Origin: GWE2-42-39 sp034003625
GTDB lineage: Bacteria; Bacteroidota; Bacteroidia; Bacteroidales; Prolixibacteraceae
Assembly: GCA_034003625.1 (NCBI GenBank)
Contig: JAVEYG010000009.1
Location: forward strand, 1-64,000
DNA length: 64,000 nucleotides
Reading direction: 5' to 3'
The notes beneath the pieces are model-generated. The model was given only the letters and a program-made list of their open reading frames with translations. It made no database searches and was not told where the DNA came from. Below, in pieces: positions 1 to 9,246 of this stretch (positions are counted from its first letter, which is position 1; each line of letters starts with the position of its first letter). The translations under genes and the position numbers were made by a program.

Positions 1-146
1 TTCGAACAAACATAAATCAAAAATACAGAAAGAATTAACACCCAAAATGACACGTAACGCAGGCCTAAGTGCCTCTTATTGTGTTGCTTGTGGTTTTATG
101 GAAAATTGAGCGCGGAAGTCAGGAAAAGATTGAACTTTAAAAAAAA

Positions 147-246
147 GGGACTGTCCAAAAAGCTCTAAAATCCGTAATTCTCGTCAGGCACTGATATCCC
201 AAACCAAGTTCGGGATGACCCTATTCCAGACTTTTGGACAGCCCCC
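147..246 (-). terminator. Hairpin terminator of the efflux operon, repeat-like
   Basis: Two 14-base arms (147-160 and 232-245) pair as GGGACTGTCCAAAA with TTTTGGACAGCCCC, leaving one A-C mismatch. Read on the minus strand, the second arm is followed by eight T (139-146). This is the expected position for ending the RND operon, which stops at 255. The 71-base interior contains CCAAGTTCGGGATGAC. A hairpin of the same design lies at 27085-27130, so this may be a dispersed element used as a terminator. Positions 1-138 hold no gene I can support. Confidence 0.6.
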
Positions 247-254
247 TTTTCAAA

Positions 255-3200
255 TTAATGCAGTTCTTTCCTGGCTTCTTCCAGTTGCTTCTGATTTTCG
301 GGGGGCAGGTTGCCGGTCCACTTTTTGATCCGGTAATTGATGCGGATGGTAAGCATGTACATTATCGGCGAAATCAATAAAGTGAGGAAGGTAGCAAAAC
401 TAAGCCCGAAAATTACTGTCCACGACATGGGACCCCAGAATGCAACACTCTCGCCACCCATGGAAAATTTCGGATCAAAATTGGTATACAGGTGAATAAA
501 GTCGAAGTTAATACCCAACGCAAGAGGCAGTAATCCCAGCACAGTGGTGATGGCTGTCAGCAATACCGGGCGCAACCTGGTTTTGCCGGCTTTCACCAAA
601 CAAGCAATTTCCTGGTCGGGCGAAAGAAATGCCTTCTCGGAATAGCCCAGTTCTTCGCGTTTCTTTTTCCGCTGAAGGTCGATATAGTCAACCAGCACAA
701 TCCCGTTGTTCACCACAATCCCGGCCAGCGAAATAATCCCGATCCCGGTCATAATGATCACGAATTCCATTTTGAAAGTTGCCAGTCCCAGGAAAACCCC
801 GATGGTGCTGAAGAGTACGGTTGCCATAATGATCAGCGGACGGATGAACGAATTGAACTGGGTAACAAGGATCAGCATGATCAGCGCCATGGCCACCAGC
901 AGGGCAAAGAACAGGAACTGGCTGCTTTCGTCCTGTTCCTGCTGTTCGCCGGTAAAAGCATAATGATAGCCTTTCGGCATCTCATAATCCATTAATACCT
1001 GACGGATGCGGCTGTTTATTTCGTTGGCATTGTACCCTTCCACCACGTTCGACGAAATGGTAATTACCCGCTTATGCCCGATACGGTTGATCTTGTCATA
1101 AGTTGTTGAATACTCGAACGAAGCAACGGATGAGATCGGGATTTTGTGATCATTGATCATCAGTTTCTGGTTCATCAGGGTCGAAACATCGTTCCGGTAT
1201 TTTTCGTCCAGGCGCAGGAAAATATCGTACTCATCTTCCCCTTCTTTATAATTACCCACATCATACCCGTACAGCGAGTTGCGGATAGCCATTGCTATTG
1301 CCTGCGTCGACAATTCAAAACGGCGGGCCTGGTCGCGGTCGATCTTCACCAACATTTCAGGCTGGTGAATATTGATGTCGATTTTCAGTTCATCGATACC
1401 CGGAATGTTATCGGCTTCAATTTTTGTCAGAAAATCGTCGGTAATCTTCAGGAGCTGGTCAAACTCATCTCCCGAAATTTCGATGTTGATCGGAGCGCCG
1501 ACGGGAGGGCCTTCTTCTTCTTTTTCGACATATACTTTTGCACCTACAAACCCTTGCAGGGCCGCAGAAACTTCCTGCATTATCTTCGAAGTGTTGATGC
1601 CTTCCCGGTACTCGAAGTCAACAAACGATATTGAGGTAAGCGATTTGTTCGGACTGTTGTTTGGTTCAAACATGCCTCCTTTGCCATTCCCGACGTTCGT
1701 TGTTACCGATTTCAAAATATGTTCGTAAGGGGCAATCGTTGTTTTGATGATTTTCTCCACCTCATGCGAGACCTCATCGGTACGTTCAATTGCCGTTCCC
1801 AGCGGAAGTTCGGTAGTCACGTAAATGGTACGCGGGTCGGTATCGGGGAAGAAAACCACGTTGGGTTGTCTGATCCCATAAAAAATGACAGAGAATATCA
1901 ACATCAGAAATGTTCCGATGAAATATACCAGGGGCATTTTTCCCGTCAACGCATGGCGAAGCTGCCGTTCGTAAAACCGTTCGAGCCAAACCAGGAAGCG
2001 GGTCTGGAACCAGCGGGCCAGCGGACGAAGGGCAACAATATTCAGTACCAGGAACAAGGCAATGGTTACTAAAATATTCCCGATCAGGTAAATTTTGGCA
2101 ACATAGAACAGTACCGCCACAACAGTGAGGATCCCCGCGTTTTTGAATGATTTTTTTGAATTCGCCCTTTGCCGGATGTTGTCAATTTTCATAAAAGACG
2201 ACATAAACGGCGGGGTCATGATCAATGCCACAAAAAGGGATGAAGACAACACAATAATCAGGGTTTTCGGGAAGATGCTCATGAACTGTCCAACGATCCC
2301 TTCCCACATCAGCAAGGGGAAAAATGCCGCCAATGTAGTAAGCGTCGACGAAATGATCGGGAATGCGATTTCGCTGACACCCCGTTTGGTGGCAGTCAAC
2401 AGCGAATACCCCGAACTGTACAGACGGTACACATTTTCGACCACCACGATCGAGTTGTCGACCAGCATCCCCAGCGCCAGGATCAGACTGTACAGCACCA
2501 TCGAGTTGAGGGTCACATCCGACTGGTCGAGAATGATAAATGACAGGAACATGGAAATGGGGATAGCCAGGCCCGAAAACAAGGCATTGCGGAACCCGAG
2601 AAACAGGAACAGCACAAAAGTCACCAGGATCATTCCCATGATGATACTGTTTTCAAGGTTGGCTATTTCGTTCCGGATGTATTGCGAGATATCGTCGGTT
2701 GTCACAATATGCAAATTCTGAGGAAGAGCGCCTTCTGCTTTTTCGTCGACTAATATTTTGTTGATCTTGTCGGTTGCATCGAGAATGTTGGCGCCGCTTT
2801 TTTTGGTGATCGACAGGGTTACAACCGGGTTATCGTTCAATCTCGAAATGGTTGATTTTTCCTTGTACCCATCCACAATAGTGGCAATATCACGCATGTA
2901 AACAGCTTTGCCGTTGTTCAGCTTAATAATGATATTTTCAATTTGCGGTACATTGGTAAAATCGCCTTCTGTACGGATTACCCGCCGGATTTTATCGGCC
3001 GTGAATTCACCTCCCCCAATGGTTACATTCTCAAACTGAACGGCAAACGCCACATCTTCGTAAGTCAGTCCGTGCGCTTCCAGCTTATAGGGATCGATGT
3101 TGATCTGTATTTCACGTTCGTCGACCCCGCGGATATTTACTTCCGAAATCTCGGGCAGGCCCTCAATTTCATCCTTCAGTAATTCTGCATATTTTTTCAG

Positions 3201-3701
3201 TTCCCGCATGCTGAAGTCTCCCGAAATATTCACGTTCATGATCGGGAACTCGGCGAAATCGAAGTCCATGACCAAAGGGTCGTCCTGCAAATCGGCAGGC
3301 AATTCCGACTTAGCCTTGTCCACATTGTCCTTGGTGTCCTGAAGGGCCTGCTTCACACTGGTTTTTGTAGAGAATTCGACCACGATCAGACTGACGTCCT
3401 GATAGGAAGCCGAGGACAATTTTTTAATCCCGTCCATTCCTTTCATCTCCTTTTCAATGGGACGGGTGATCAGGTTTTCAATATCGACGGGAGAGTTTCC
3501 CGGATATACGGTTTGTATGAAAATATAGGGCACCACGATTTCGGGAAACGACTCGCGGGGCATTTGCCTGTAAGAAAATAACCCAAAAAAGACGATCAGT
3601 AAAGTCAGGATGAAAACCGTTGTTTTATTCTCAAGGGCCAGATAAGTCGGCCTGAATTTACGGGTTATATGTTCGCTGTTGTTACTTATTTCTTTCGACA
3701 T
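255..3701 (-). CDS. RND (AcrB/HAE1-type) efflux pump, inner membrane
   Basis: This is the proton-driven inner-membrane pump of a tripartite efflux system, 1148 residues, within the usual range for AcrB-like proteins. It starts with a cytoplasmic tail and a first membrane segment near residues 28-45, followed by the PRESFPEI region typical of the first periplasmic porter domain. The central membrane bundle carries LVDNSIVVVENVYR (membrane segment 4), and a second duplicated half follows with its own bundle near residues 930-1110. It is the last gene of the operon, 35 bases after the membrane fusion protein, and a hairpin terminator follows. The substrate cannot be read from the sequence: drugs, bile-like compounds, metabolites and plant phenolics are all possible. 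Metal-type (CusA) pumps are less likely because no methionine relay is evident. Confidence 0.93.
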   Translation of the reverse strand: MSKEISNNSEHITRKFRPTYLALENKTTVFILTLLIVFFGLFSYRQMPRESFPEIVVPYIFIQTVYPGNSPVDIENLITRPIEKEMKGMDGIKKLSSASYQDVSLIVVEFSTKTSVKQALQDTKDNVDKAKSELPADLQDDPLVMDFDFAEFPIMNVNISGDFSMRELKKYAELLKDEIEGLPEISEVNIRGVDEREIQINIDPYKLEAHGLTYEDVAFAVQFENVTIGGGEFTADKIRRVIRTEGDFTNVPQIENIIIKLNNGKAVYMRDIATIVDGYKEKSTISRLNDNPVVTLSITKKSGANILDATDKINKILVDEKAEGALPQNLHIVTTDDISQYIRNEIANLENSIIMGMILVTFVLFLFLGFRNALFSGLAIPISMFLSFIILDQSDVTLNSMVLYSLILALGMLVDNSIVVVENVYRLYSSGYSLLTATKRGVSEIAFPIISSTLTTLAAFFPLLMWEGIVGQFMSIFPKTLIIVLSSSLFVALIMTPPFMSSFMKIDNIRQRANSKKSFKNAGILTVVAVLFYVAKIYLIGNILVTIALFLVLNIVALRPLARWFQTRFLVWLERFYERQLRHALTGKMPLVYFIGTFLMLIFSVIFYGIRQPNVVFFPDTDPRTIYVTTELPLGTAIERTDEVSHEVEKIIKTTIAPYEHILKSVTTNVGNGKGGMFEPNNSPNKSLTSISFVDFEYREGINTSKIMQEVSAALQGFVGAKVYVEKEEEGPPVGAPINIEISGDEFDQLLKITDDFLTKIEADNIPGIDELKIDINIHQPEMLVKIDRDQARRFELSTQAIAMAIRNSLYGYDVGNYKEGEDEYDIFLRLDEKYRNDVSTLMNQKLMINDHKIPISSVASFEYSTTYDKINRIGHKRVITISSNVVEGYNANEINSRIRQVLMDYEMPKGYHYAFTGEQQEQDESSQFLFFALLVAMALIMLILVTQFNSFIRPLIIMATVLFSTIGVFLGLATFKMEFVIIMTGIGIISLAGIVVNNGIVLVDYIDLQRKKKREELGYSEKAFLSPDQEIACLVKAGKTRLRPVLLTAITTVLGLLPLALGINFDFIHLYTNFDPKFSMGGESVAFWGPMSWTVIFGLSFATFLTLLISPIMYMLTIRINYRIKKWTGNLPPENQKQLEEARKELH

Positions 3702-3736
3702 TTTTGTAATGATTGTTGTGTTTGTTTTCGGGATTC

Positions 3737-4843
3737 TCAGAACCGGATATGGGTCCCGCTCACGACCTGGTTAAACCCTTCGGAAATAATCAGGTCGCCT
3801 GCTTTCAGGCCTTCGAGTACCTCGACCATGTTATTGTTGTTCACCCCGGTTTTTACATATACCTTCCGGGCCTGCTGGTTTTCGGAAATGAACGTATATT
3901 CTCCTTTAAAATCCTGTTTTACAAGCAAGGAGGGAACTACAAAAGCATCTTTGGCCACATAATCGCGTATTTTCACTACCGAAAGCAGGTTGGGCTTGAT
4001 CATGTTGTCGCGGTTGTCGAGATTGATACGGACGCGGAACGTACGGTTATCCGGATTGATGTAATTCCCGATCAGGTTGATCGATGCCTTTACCTGTTTG
4101 CCCAGGGCGGGAAAATCGACCAATACTTCGTCTCCCTGTTTTAATTTGGTCAGATAGCTTTCCGAAACTTCGGCATAAATTTTCACCTTGTCGATGTTCA
4201 CTACTTTGGCAAAGGGTATCTGCGGCCCGGCAATTTCGCCTTTTTTCTGATAAATGACATCTACCACTCCCGAAACCGGCGATTTTACCATAGTCATGTC
4301 CTTTTGTGCCTGCAGGCTTTCTAAACGGCGTTCGAGCGATTCCTTGTTCGATTTTGCCTGAAGGTATTGCATTTCAGACCCGATCTTTTGTTCCCAAAGG
4401 TTTTTTTGCCTTTCGAAAGTGGTGGTTGCCAGGTCAAGGCTGATCTTTACTTCCTCGATGCTACGGTCTAAGATTTCGGTGTTCAGAATAGCCAGTGCCT
4501 GACCTTTTTCCACTTTTTGCCCTTCGCGTACCAATATTTCCAGAATCTTGCCCGCACCTTCGGCGCTTACATCCACTTCCTGGTCGGCTTCCACATTTCC
4601 GGTCACATCAATAAAATGTTCAAATAACTGAGGTTGCATCTCGGTAACCTTTACATTTACATATTCCACTTCTTTTCCTTCCTGAAGTTCTTTTTCAAGG
4701 GTGCCGATCTTTTGCTCTAATTCGTGTACCTGCTGCTTGTACTGGGCAAGTAACGTTTCTTTTTCCTTCGTGCCTTCAACTGCCGGCGTTCCCGCACAGG
4801 CTGCAAGAAAGGCCAGTAAAACAATGGATGATATTGTTTTCAT
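3737..4843 (-). CDS. RND periplasmic adaptor (membrane fusion protein), lipoprotein
   Basis: This adaptor bridges the RND pump and the TolC-type channel. From the preferred start the protein begins MKTISSIVLLAFLAAC, a lipoprotein signal with the lipobox cysteine about residue 16. AGGAAAA lies just before the ATG. The open frame extends to 4924, but that stretch overlaps the end of the TolC gene and lacks a signal peptide at its start. A coiled-coil/heptad region (KQQVHELEQKIGTLEKELQ) precedes the lipoyl half-motifs (GKILEILVREGQKVEKGQ and VKSPVSGVVDVIYQKKGE) flanking an alpha-hairpin. Beta-barrel and membrane-proximal domains follow. The gene lies between tolC and the pump in the same direction. 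Confidence 0.92.
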   Translation of the reverse strand: MKTISSIVLLAFLAACAGTPAVEGTKEKETLLAQYKQQVHELEQKIGTLEKELQEGKEVEYVNVKVTEMQPQLFEHFIDVTGNVEADQEVDVSAEGAGKILEILVREGQKVEKGQALAILNTEILDRSIEEVKISLDLATTTFERQKNLWEQKIGSEMQYLQAKSNKESLERRLESLQAQKDMTMVKSPVSGVVDVIYQKKGEIAGPQIPFAKVVNIDKVKIYAEVSESYLTKLKQGDEVLVDFPALGKQVKASINLIGNYINPDNRTFRVRINLDNRDNMIKPNLLSVVKIRDYVAKDAFVVPSLLVKQDFKGEYTFISENQQARKVYVKTGVNNNNMVEVLEGLKAGDLIISEGFNQVVSGTHIRF

Positions 4844-4883
4844 TTTTCCTGATTTTACAAATTTTGGGTACATTTTTCTGATT

Positions 4884-6230
4884 TTAATATTTTCCAATGG
4901 CTTTGTCGAGATTAATTTTTGCATTGAGTAACTGGATTACCGAGTTGATAAAAGCGCCTTGCGCCTGAATGTATTGGCTTTCGTTTTGTGCCAGTTCGGT
5001 ACTTCCCGATAGCCCGTTCTCGTATTTCACGGTTGTTTTGCCGTAAATTCGTTTTGCAAGTTCTTTGTTATCCACATTGTTGGCATATTGGGCGACTGCA
5101 TTTTCCATGTCGGCCACCGCCGAGAGATAATCTTTCTGGAGGTTTTGTTCTGCGAGTTTCTGGTTGTTTGCAACCTTTTCGAGGTCGAGCCGGGCTTGTT
5201 TTACTTTTGCACTTTTCATCCCTCCGTTAAAAATGGGGACAGAAAGGCGCAGCCCGACATAAGACGATTTAAACCATGGTACCTGGCTTTTAAAAAGGTT
5301 TGCATCATTCCCGTATGCCGTTTTGGTCCAGTTGTAAAAACCGTCGAGGCTTGGCAGGTACGCAGCTTTTTCGAGGTTGAGCAGCTTCTCCGAGATTTGT
5401 TTTTGGGTACCCAGCATCCGGTAGTCGATGTGCGAGGTGTAATCGAAACCGTTTCCTGTCCCGTTTCCTGAAATCAGCGGGTTCAGGTGTTTTTCCAGGG
5501 AATCGGTCAGTTCGATGTCCGTTTCCATATCGACCCCCATGGCAAATTTCAGCACGATCTCTGAAACGCGGATCTCGCGCTCGGCTTTCAATACCTGGTT
5601 TTCACTGTTTTTCACCATCAGCTGCATTTGTTCCACATCCTGTTCTTCCACAAATCCGTTTTCGAACAGGGCTTTGGTGTCGTTCAACAGCTTTTGCGAA
5701 TTGGCAAGGTTTTCCTGCATTACCCTCCGGTTTTCACGGGCCACCAATACCATGTAATAACTCTGTGCCACGGCATTGCGAATATCGATCTCTGTTTTCT
5801 CTTTGGTTTGTCGGGCCATCTGCAAATAAATCTGTGCCGAACCGACTCCCACAATATACGATCCGTCGAAGATCAGCTGGTCGACCGAGAAACCAAAGTC
5901 GGAACTGTAATCCTGTCCAAATTTCACAGGAATATAGGTTCCGGGTTCTTCTCCAAAGAACTCACCCGGTATAAGCGAAACAGGCAGGTTCAGAAAACTC
6001 ATGTACGATCCGGTACCATTCACCTGTGGCAAACCCATGGCAATGGTTTCCCACACTTTTTTCTGCGCTTTTGCTATATCCAGGTCCGAGTTGATGACCA
6101 CATACGAATGGGTGGCCGCGTAATCCTGAGCTTCTTCTAACGAAAACTTCAGGTTTTCCTGTGAATAACCCGGCATATAAAAAATTAGACCGGACAGGAA
6201 GCTCAACAGTAGTTTCAGTTTACTTTTCAT
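4884..6230 (-). CDS. TolC-family outer-membrane efflux channel
   Basis: This is the outer-membrane factor of the efflux system, about 448 residues. A signal peptide (MKSKLKLLLSFLSGLIFYMPGYSQ) is followed by two repeats of the OEP domain, rich in long helices (for example QKLLNDTKALFENGFVEEQDVEQMQL and the equivalent ENGLSGSTELAQNESQYIQA region in the second half). The duplicated layout is typical of TolC. An ATG nine bases upstream (6239) would overlap the TetR stop region. The start at 6230, directly after the TetR gene, leaves a better signal peptide. Regulator and channel are probably co-transcribed. Confidence 0.92.
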   Translation of the reverse strand: MKSKLKLLLSFLSGLIFYMPGYSQENLKFSLEEAQDYAATHSYVVINSDLDIAKAQKKVWETIAMGLPQVNGTGSYMSFLNLPVSLIPGEFFGEEPGTYIPVKFGQDYSSDFGFSVDQLIFDGSYIVGVGSAQIYLQMARQTKEKTEIDIRNAVAQSYYMVLVARENRRVMQENLANSQKLLNDTKALFENGFVEEQDVEQMQLMVKNSENQVLKAEREIRVSEIVLKFAMGVDMETDIELTDSLEKHLNPLISGNGTGNGFDYTSHIDYRMLGTQKQISEKLLNLEKAAYLPSLDGFYNWTKTAYGNDANLFKSQVPWFKSSYVGLRLSVPIFNGGMKSAKVKQARLDLEKVANNQKLAEQNLQKDYLSAVADMENAVAQYANNVDNKELAKRIYGKTTVKYENGLSGSTELAQNESQYIQAQGAFINSVIQLLNAKINLDKAIGKY

Positions 6231-6231
6231 T

Positions 6232-6840
6232 CTAAGCATTGTTTAATTTCTGTTTGTAATATGCTAATCCTTTTTCTGTACAAATGGCGTGTAAATGATA
6301 ATCCATTACCGCATCAAAAAAACTCTCCGACCTGATCTCCTCCTCTTTGAAAATCGCGTTATTCACGTTCATTGTCAACAAAATTCGTCCCACCTGCAGG
6401 CGCGCAACAATATCAATATTCAGATCGCTCCTGAAAAGCCCTTCGTTAATCCCCTGTTCAAGCATTTTGTAATTTTGCCCGTAAATCCTTTTCTTTTTGA
6501 ACTCCTGCAACTTTTTATTGATGCGGGGGTACATCCGTTTTAAATCAAAATCAATATTGTTGTTATATAATCTCAGCATTTTCAATCCGTGTTCGCGGTA
6601 CAGGAAGAACTTGTCAATCGCATTCATATCGTCACAGCAATCGAAATCAATAACCGGGTTTTTCATGTAATAATTTATCGACTGGTCGACCAATTCTTCT
6701 TTATCTTTAAAAAAATCGTACAAAGTTTTTTTCGATATCCCCAGTTCTCTCGCCACATCGTCCATGGTTACACTTTTTATCCCGTACCGGAGATATAGTT
6801 TTCCTACGTTTTTTAATATGTATTCCTTTTTCTCATCCAT
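6232..6840 (-). CDS. TetR/AcrR-family repressor of the efflux operon
   Basis: This is a one-domain transcriptional repressor of 202 residues. The N-terminal helix-turn-helix is clear (SVTMDDVARELGISKKTLYDFF, about residues 24-45), and the helical ligand-binding half is divergent, as usual in this family. It is the first gene of the minus-strand operon with tolC, the adaptor and the RND pump, so it most likely represses its own operon until an efflux substrate binds. A perfect inverted repeat at 6872-6912, just upstream of its start, is a candidate operator. A -7-like TACATTTG lies at 6848-6855. Confidence 0.9.
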   Translation of the reverse strand: MDEKKEYILKNVGKLYLRYGIKSVTMDDVARELGISKKTLYDFFKDKEELVDQSINYYMKNPVIDFDCCDDMNAIDKFFLYREHGLKMLRLYNNNIDFDLKRMYPRINKKLQEFKKKRIYGQNYKMLEQGINEGLFRSDLNIDIVARLQVGRILLTMNVNNAIFKEEEIRSESFFDAVMDYHLHAICTEKGLAYYKQKLNNA

Positions 6841-6847
6841 AAAATCA

Positions 6848-6855
6848 CAAATGTA
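6848..6855 (-). promoter_or_regulatory. Candidate -7 box of the efflux operon
   Basis: On the minus strand this reads TACATTTG, an exact match to the Bacteroidota -7 consensus TAnnTTTG. A TTTC, one base off the -33 TTTG, lies 19 bases upstream inside one arm of the inverted repeat at 6872-6912. The resulting leader would be only a few bases long, so the true promoter could lie further upstream. Confidence 0.4.
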
Positions 6856-6871
6856 TTGCTTGAAAAATCCC

Positions 6872-6912
6872 GTGGAAACTTTTTTTGAACAAATAGTTTC
6901 TCAAGTTTCCAC
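6872..6912. promoter_or_regulatory. Inverted repeat, candidate TetR operator
   Basis: GTGGAAACTT (6872-6881) and AAGTTTCCAC (6903-6912) form a perfect 10-base inverted repeat with a 21-base spacer. An extra half-site AGTTTC lies at 6895-6900. The centres of the arms are about three helical turns apart. The site lies 32-72 bases upstream of the TetR gene and overlaps the expected -33 region. Operator function is inferred from position. Confidence 0.5.
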
Positions 6913-7080
6913 TTATAACATTCAGGACACATTGTTTGTTTGTTTTCTATGGTCTTTTAAACGAACGACAAAACTACCGGAACGGAAAAAGTTTTCAGAA
7001 AAGAAATCGGTAAAAGGAGAAAATCGGGGAGTAATTAGAGAATATTCCGGGGAAAAAGTGATTTTGCAAAAAATTAAAAT

Positions 7081-7761
7081 TCATTTTTCCGAATTCCGTC
7101 GTTTCATGAACGCTTCGGCCACCACGATGTCTGAGGGGCGGGTAATTTTAATGTTTTCGAAATTTCCTTCCACAGTGTGTATCGGGCAACCCGTACGTTC
7201 CAGCACTGACGCATCGTCGGTAAACTGCCGGTCGTATTCCTGAAGGTACGCTTTCTTTATAACTGAAACCCGGAATGTTTGCGGAGTTTGCACATGGAAA
7301 TACATTGAACGGTCGACGGCACTGTTCTCACCGGGGCCTGCTTTCCGCAACGACTCGGTGACCGGCACCACCGGAATGGCATTTGAATGTGCTTCTGCAC
7401 CAGCCAGGCACCGGCTGAGCGTATCGCGGCTTACCAGCGGGCGTACCCCGTCGTGGATAAACACAATCCCGTCTTCCCCGATTGCCTCCAGCCCGTTTTT
7501 CACCGACCCGAAACGGTTGCTCCCACCTGTGACAAGCTGGTGCGGAACGGAAAAGCGGTGTTGTACACACAGTTCTTCCCACCTCGGCTTCTGATCTTCG
7601 GGAAGTACCACAATGATTTTCATCCAGCTGTCGAAACAATGAAAGGCACGGATAGTGTGCATCAGGATGGGTTCGCCAAGCAAACCGATGAATTGCTTGG
7701 GCAATGAGGTCCCCATTCTGCTGCCTGTCCCCCCGGCGACGATAAGTGCAAATTTTTTCAT
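7081..7761 (-). CDS. ispD: 2-C-methyl-D-erythritol 4-phosphate cytidylyltransferase
   Basis: IspD joins CTP and 2-C-methyl-D-erythritol 4-phosphate to give CDP-ME, the third step of the MEP isoprenoid pathway in the cytoplasm. The start MKKFALIVAGGTGSRMG places the nucleotide-binding loop at the N-terminus, as in the family; the longer frame to 7806 adds an unrelated leader. LPKQF, the HDGVRPLVS metal-binding region and DDASVLE near the C-terminus are all present. At 226 residues the length is normal. The gene is convergent with nothing and divergent from the DUF2461 gene. An isoprenoid use downstream is the polyprenyl synthase at 23166. Confidence 0.93.
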   Translation of the reverse strand: MKKFALIVAGGTGSRMGTSLPKQFIGLLGEPILMHTIRAFHCFDSWMKIIVVLPEDQKPRWEELCVQHRFSVPHQLVTGGSNRFGSVKNGLEAIGEDGIVFIHDGVRPLVSRDTLSRCLAGAEAHSNAIPVVPVTESLRKAGPGENSAVDRSMYFHVQTPQTFRVSVIKKAYLQEYDRQFTDDASVLERTGCPIHTVEGNFENIKITRPSDIVVAEAFMKRRNSEK

Positions 7762-7888
7762 TTTTGTTACTGGTACGGGAACAAAAATAATAAATCTGCC
7801 GGGCAAAAATAATTCATCGGGATGTGCAGCAAACGAAATTTTTATTTGTTGTACTTTTAGTTACCGAATGAACTTAAATTACTGGATA

Positions 7889-8548
7889 ATGAAAACAATT
7901 CTGAAATTTTTAACCGAATTAAAAGAAAACAACCACAAAGAATGGTTTGACAAAAACCGCGACCGGTACCAGGAATGCCGTCAGAAAATGCTTTTTATGA
8001 CTGAACTTTTTAATGCCGAAATCCACAAATTTGACCCCTCCATTCCGCTTAATGATCCGAAAGAATGCCTGTTTCGCATTTTCAGGGATGTACGTTTTTC
8101 GAACGACAAGACGCCCTATAAAACAAACATGGGCAGCTTTATAGCCAACGGCGGACGGAAAAGCACCTGGTCCGGTTATTATTTTCATATAGAACCGGGT
8201 GCCAGTTTTGTGGGCGGTGGCTTGTACATGCCTTCAGCCGATATACTGAAAGCCGTGCGTACAGAAATTGGCGACAACGGCGATGAACTTTTCGAATTGC
8301 TGAACAGGAAAAGTTTCAGAAAATTCTTTCCGGAGTTATATGACGACCAGTTGAAATCTGCCCCCAAAGGCTATCCCGCCGATCACAAACACATCGGGCT
8401 GTTAAAATACAAGTCGTTTGCGGTTGGCTCCAATCTAAGCGACCAGTTCATTACAAGTCCCGATTTTGTTCCGCACACAATTGAAGCCTTCAAAGAATTA
8501 TCACTGATAAACAACTACTTAAACGAAGCAATACATAAATGGATGTAA
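7889..8548 (+). CDS. DUF2461 (TIGR02453) family protein
   Basis: This is a conserved cytoplasmic protein of 219 residues. It has the family's N-terminal FLxxLxxNNxKEWFxxxR signature (FLTELKENNHKEWFDKNRDRY), the FRIFRDVRFSNDKTPYKTN block and GGGLYMPSADILKAVR. The biochemical role of the family is not established. The start is placed at the ATG giving MKTILKFL; an in-frame ATG at 7868 would add seven residues. The upstream part of the open frame overlaps ispD on the other strand and is not credible. It appears monocistronic. Confidence 0.88.
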   Translation: MKTILKFLTELKENNHKEWFDKNRDRYQECRQKMLFMTELFNAEIHKFDPSIPLNDPKECLFRIFRDVRFSNDKTPYKTNMGSFIANGGRKSTWSGYYFHIEPGASFVGGGLYMPSADILKAVRTEIGDNGDELFELLNRKSFRKFFPELYDDQLKSAPKGYPADHKHIGLLKYKSFAVGSNLSDQFITSPDFVPHTIEAFKELSLINNYLNEAIHKWM

Positions 8549-8739
8549 AATAGAACTCTGAAAACACGAAAAAAGGGGGTCTTCATCCCGATTCAGATAC
8601 ACTTCATCAAAAAAAACAGGGGGTTTCGTATAATTATCCGATTTTAGAGGTTACCTATTGGGAAAACGGAGGATAAATTTTGGTTTTAATTCTATTTTTT
8701 AGAGTTTTCCCCATCCACAATTTTTATAACAAATTAAAA

Positions 8740-8767
8740 AGGCCGGATTTCCCCCGGTCTTTTTTTT
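8740..8767. terminator. Rho-independent terminator, probably bidirectional
   Basis: AGGCCGG (8740-8746) pairs with CCGGTCT (8754-8760) around a seven-base loop and is followed by TTTTTTT; an A-run precedes it. It lies between the convergent DUF2461 gene and the minus-strand gene ending at 8793, so it can serve both. Confidence 0.8.
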
Positions 8768-8792
8768 AGCCATTCACTTCGGCAGATCATTC

Positions 8793-9161
8793 TCAGTGGT
8801 TCCGGTAATATCTTCGGAAGAGGACCTTCTTTAACTCGCGAAAAATGATTTGATGGGCAACTACTTCCACCTGATTATATTCAGGCAATTCGTGTGCTGC
8901 CTGTTCTATTTCGCGTCCGCTGATATCAACCTGATACAACACCGACATCAATAGCCCCGAATTATTTGCCAACAGTTTCCCCACCTGAAAGATAAGTTGC
9001 CCATGTAGTTCGTTATAAGCTTGTTCCGTATTTCCGGAAAAAGTAATTTCCACACCAAACATGGCAAAGTCTTTCATGATCTGCTGCACGGTTTCATGAA
9101 TAATGTCGGTTTTGCACAGGTACAACTGAATATTGTTGCTGCGAAGATCGGGCAGGCCCAT
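8793..9161 (-). CDS. Conserved-looking hypothetical protein, 122 residues
   Basis: I do not recognise a family. The protein is soluble, lacks a signal peptide and looks like an alpha/beta fold with mixed helices (ETVQQIMKDFAMFGVEITF, AYNELHGQLIFQVGKLLA). The frame is intact, composition is normal for the window and a terminator follows it, so it is probably a real gene. It is divergent from the DUF2797 gene with an 85-base gap. A small-molecule- or protein-binding role is possible but nothing in the sequence settles it. Confidence 0.6.
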   Translation of the reverse strand: MGLPDLRSNNIQLYLCKTDIIHETVQQIMKDFAMFGVEITFSGNTEQAYNELHGQLIFQVGKLLANNSGLLMSVLYQVDISGREIEQAAHELPEYNQVEVVAHQIIFRELKKVLFRRYYRNH

Positions 9162-9246
9162 GATTTTGCTTCGTTAATTTTCAGGAAAGATAATCAGAAT
9201 CACACAAACATTTTATTATTTTGCCTGAATATAAAAATACCGGATT

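Noticed and set aside
7655..7888. Upstream extension of the DUF2461 frame
   Set aside because: It overlaps ispD on the other strand and lacks any resemblance to the family, which starts at MKTILKFL.
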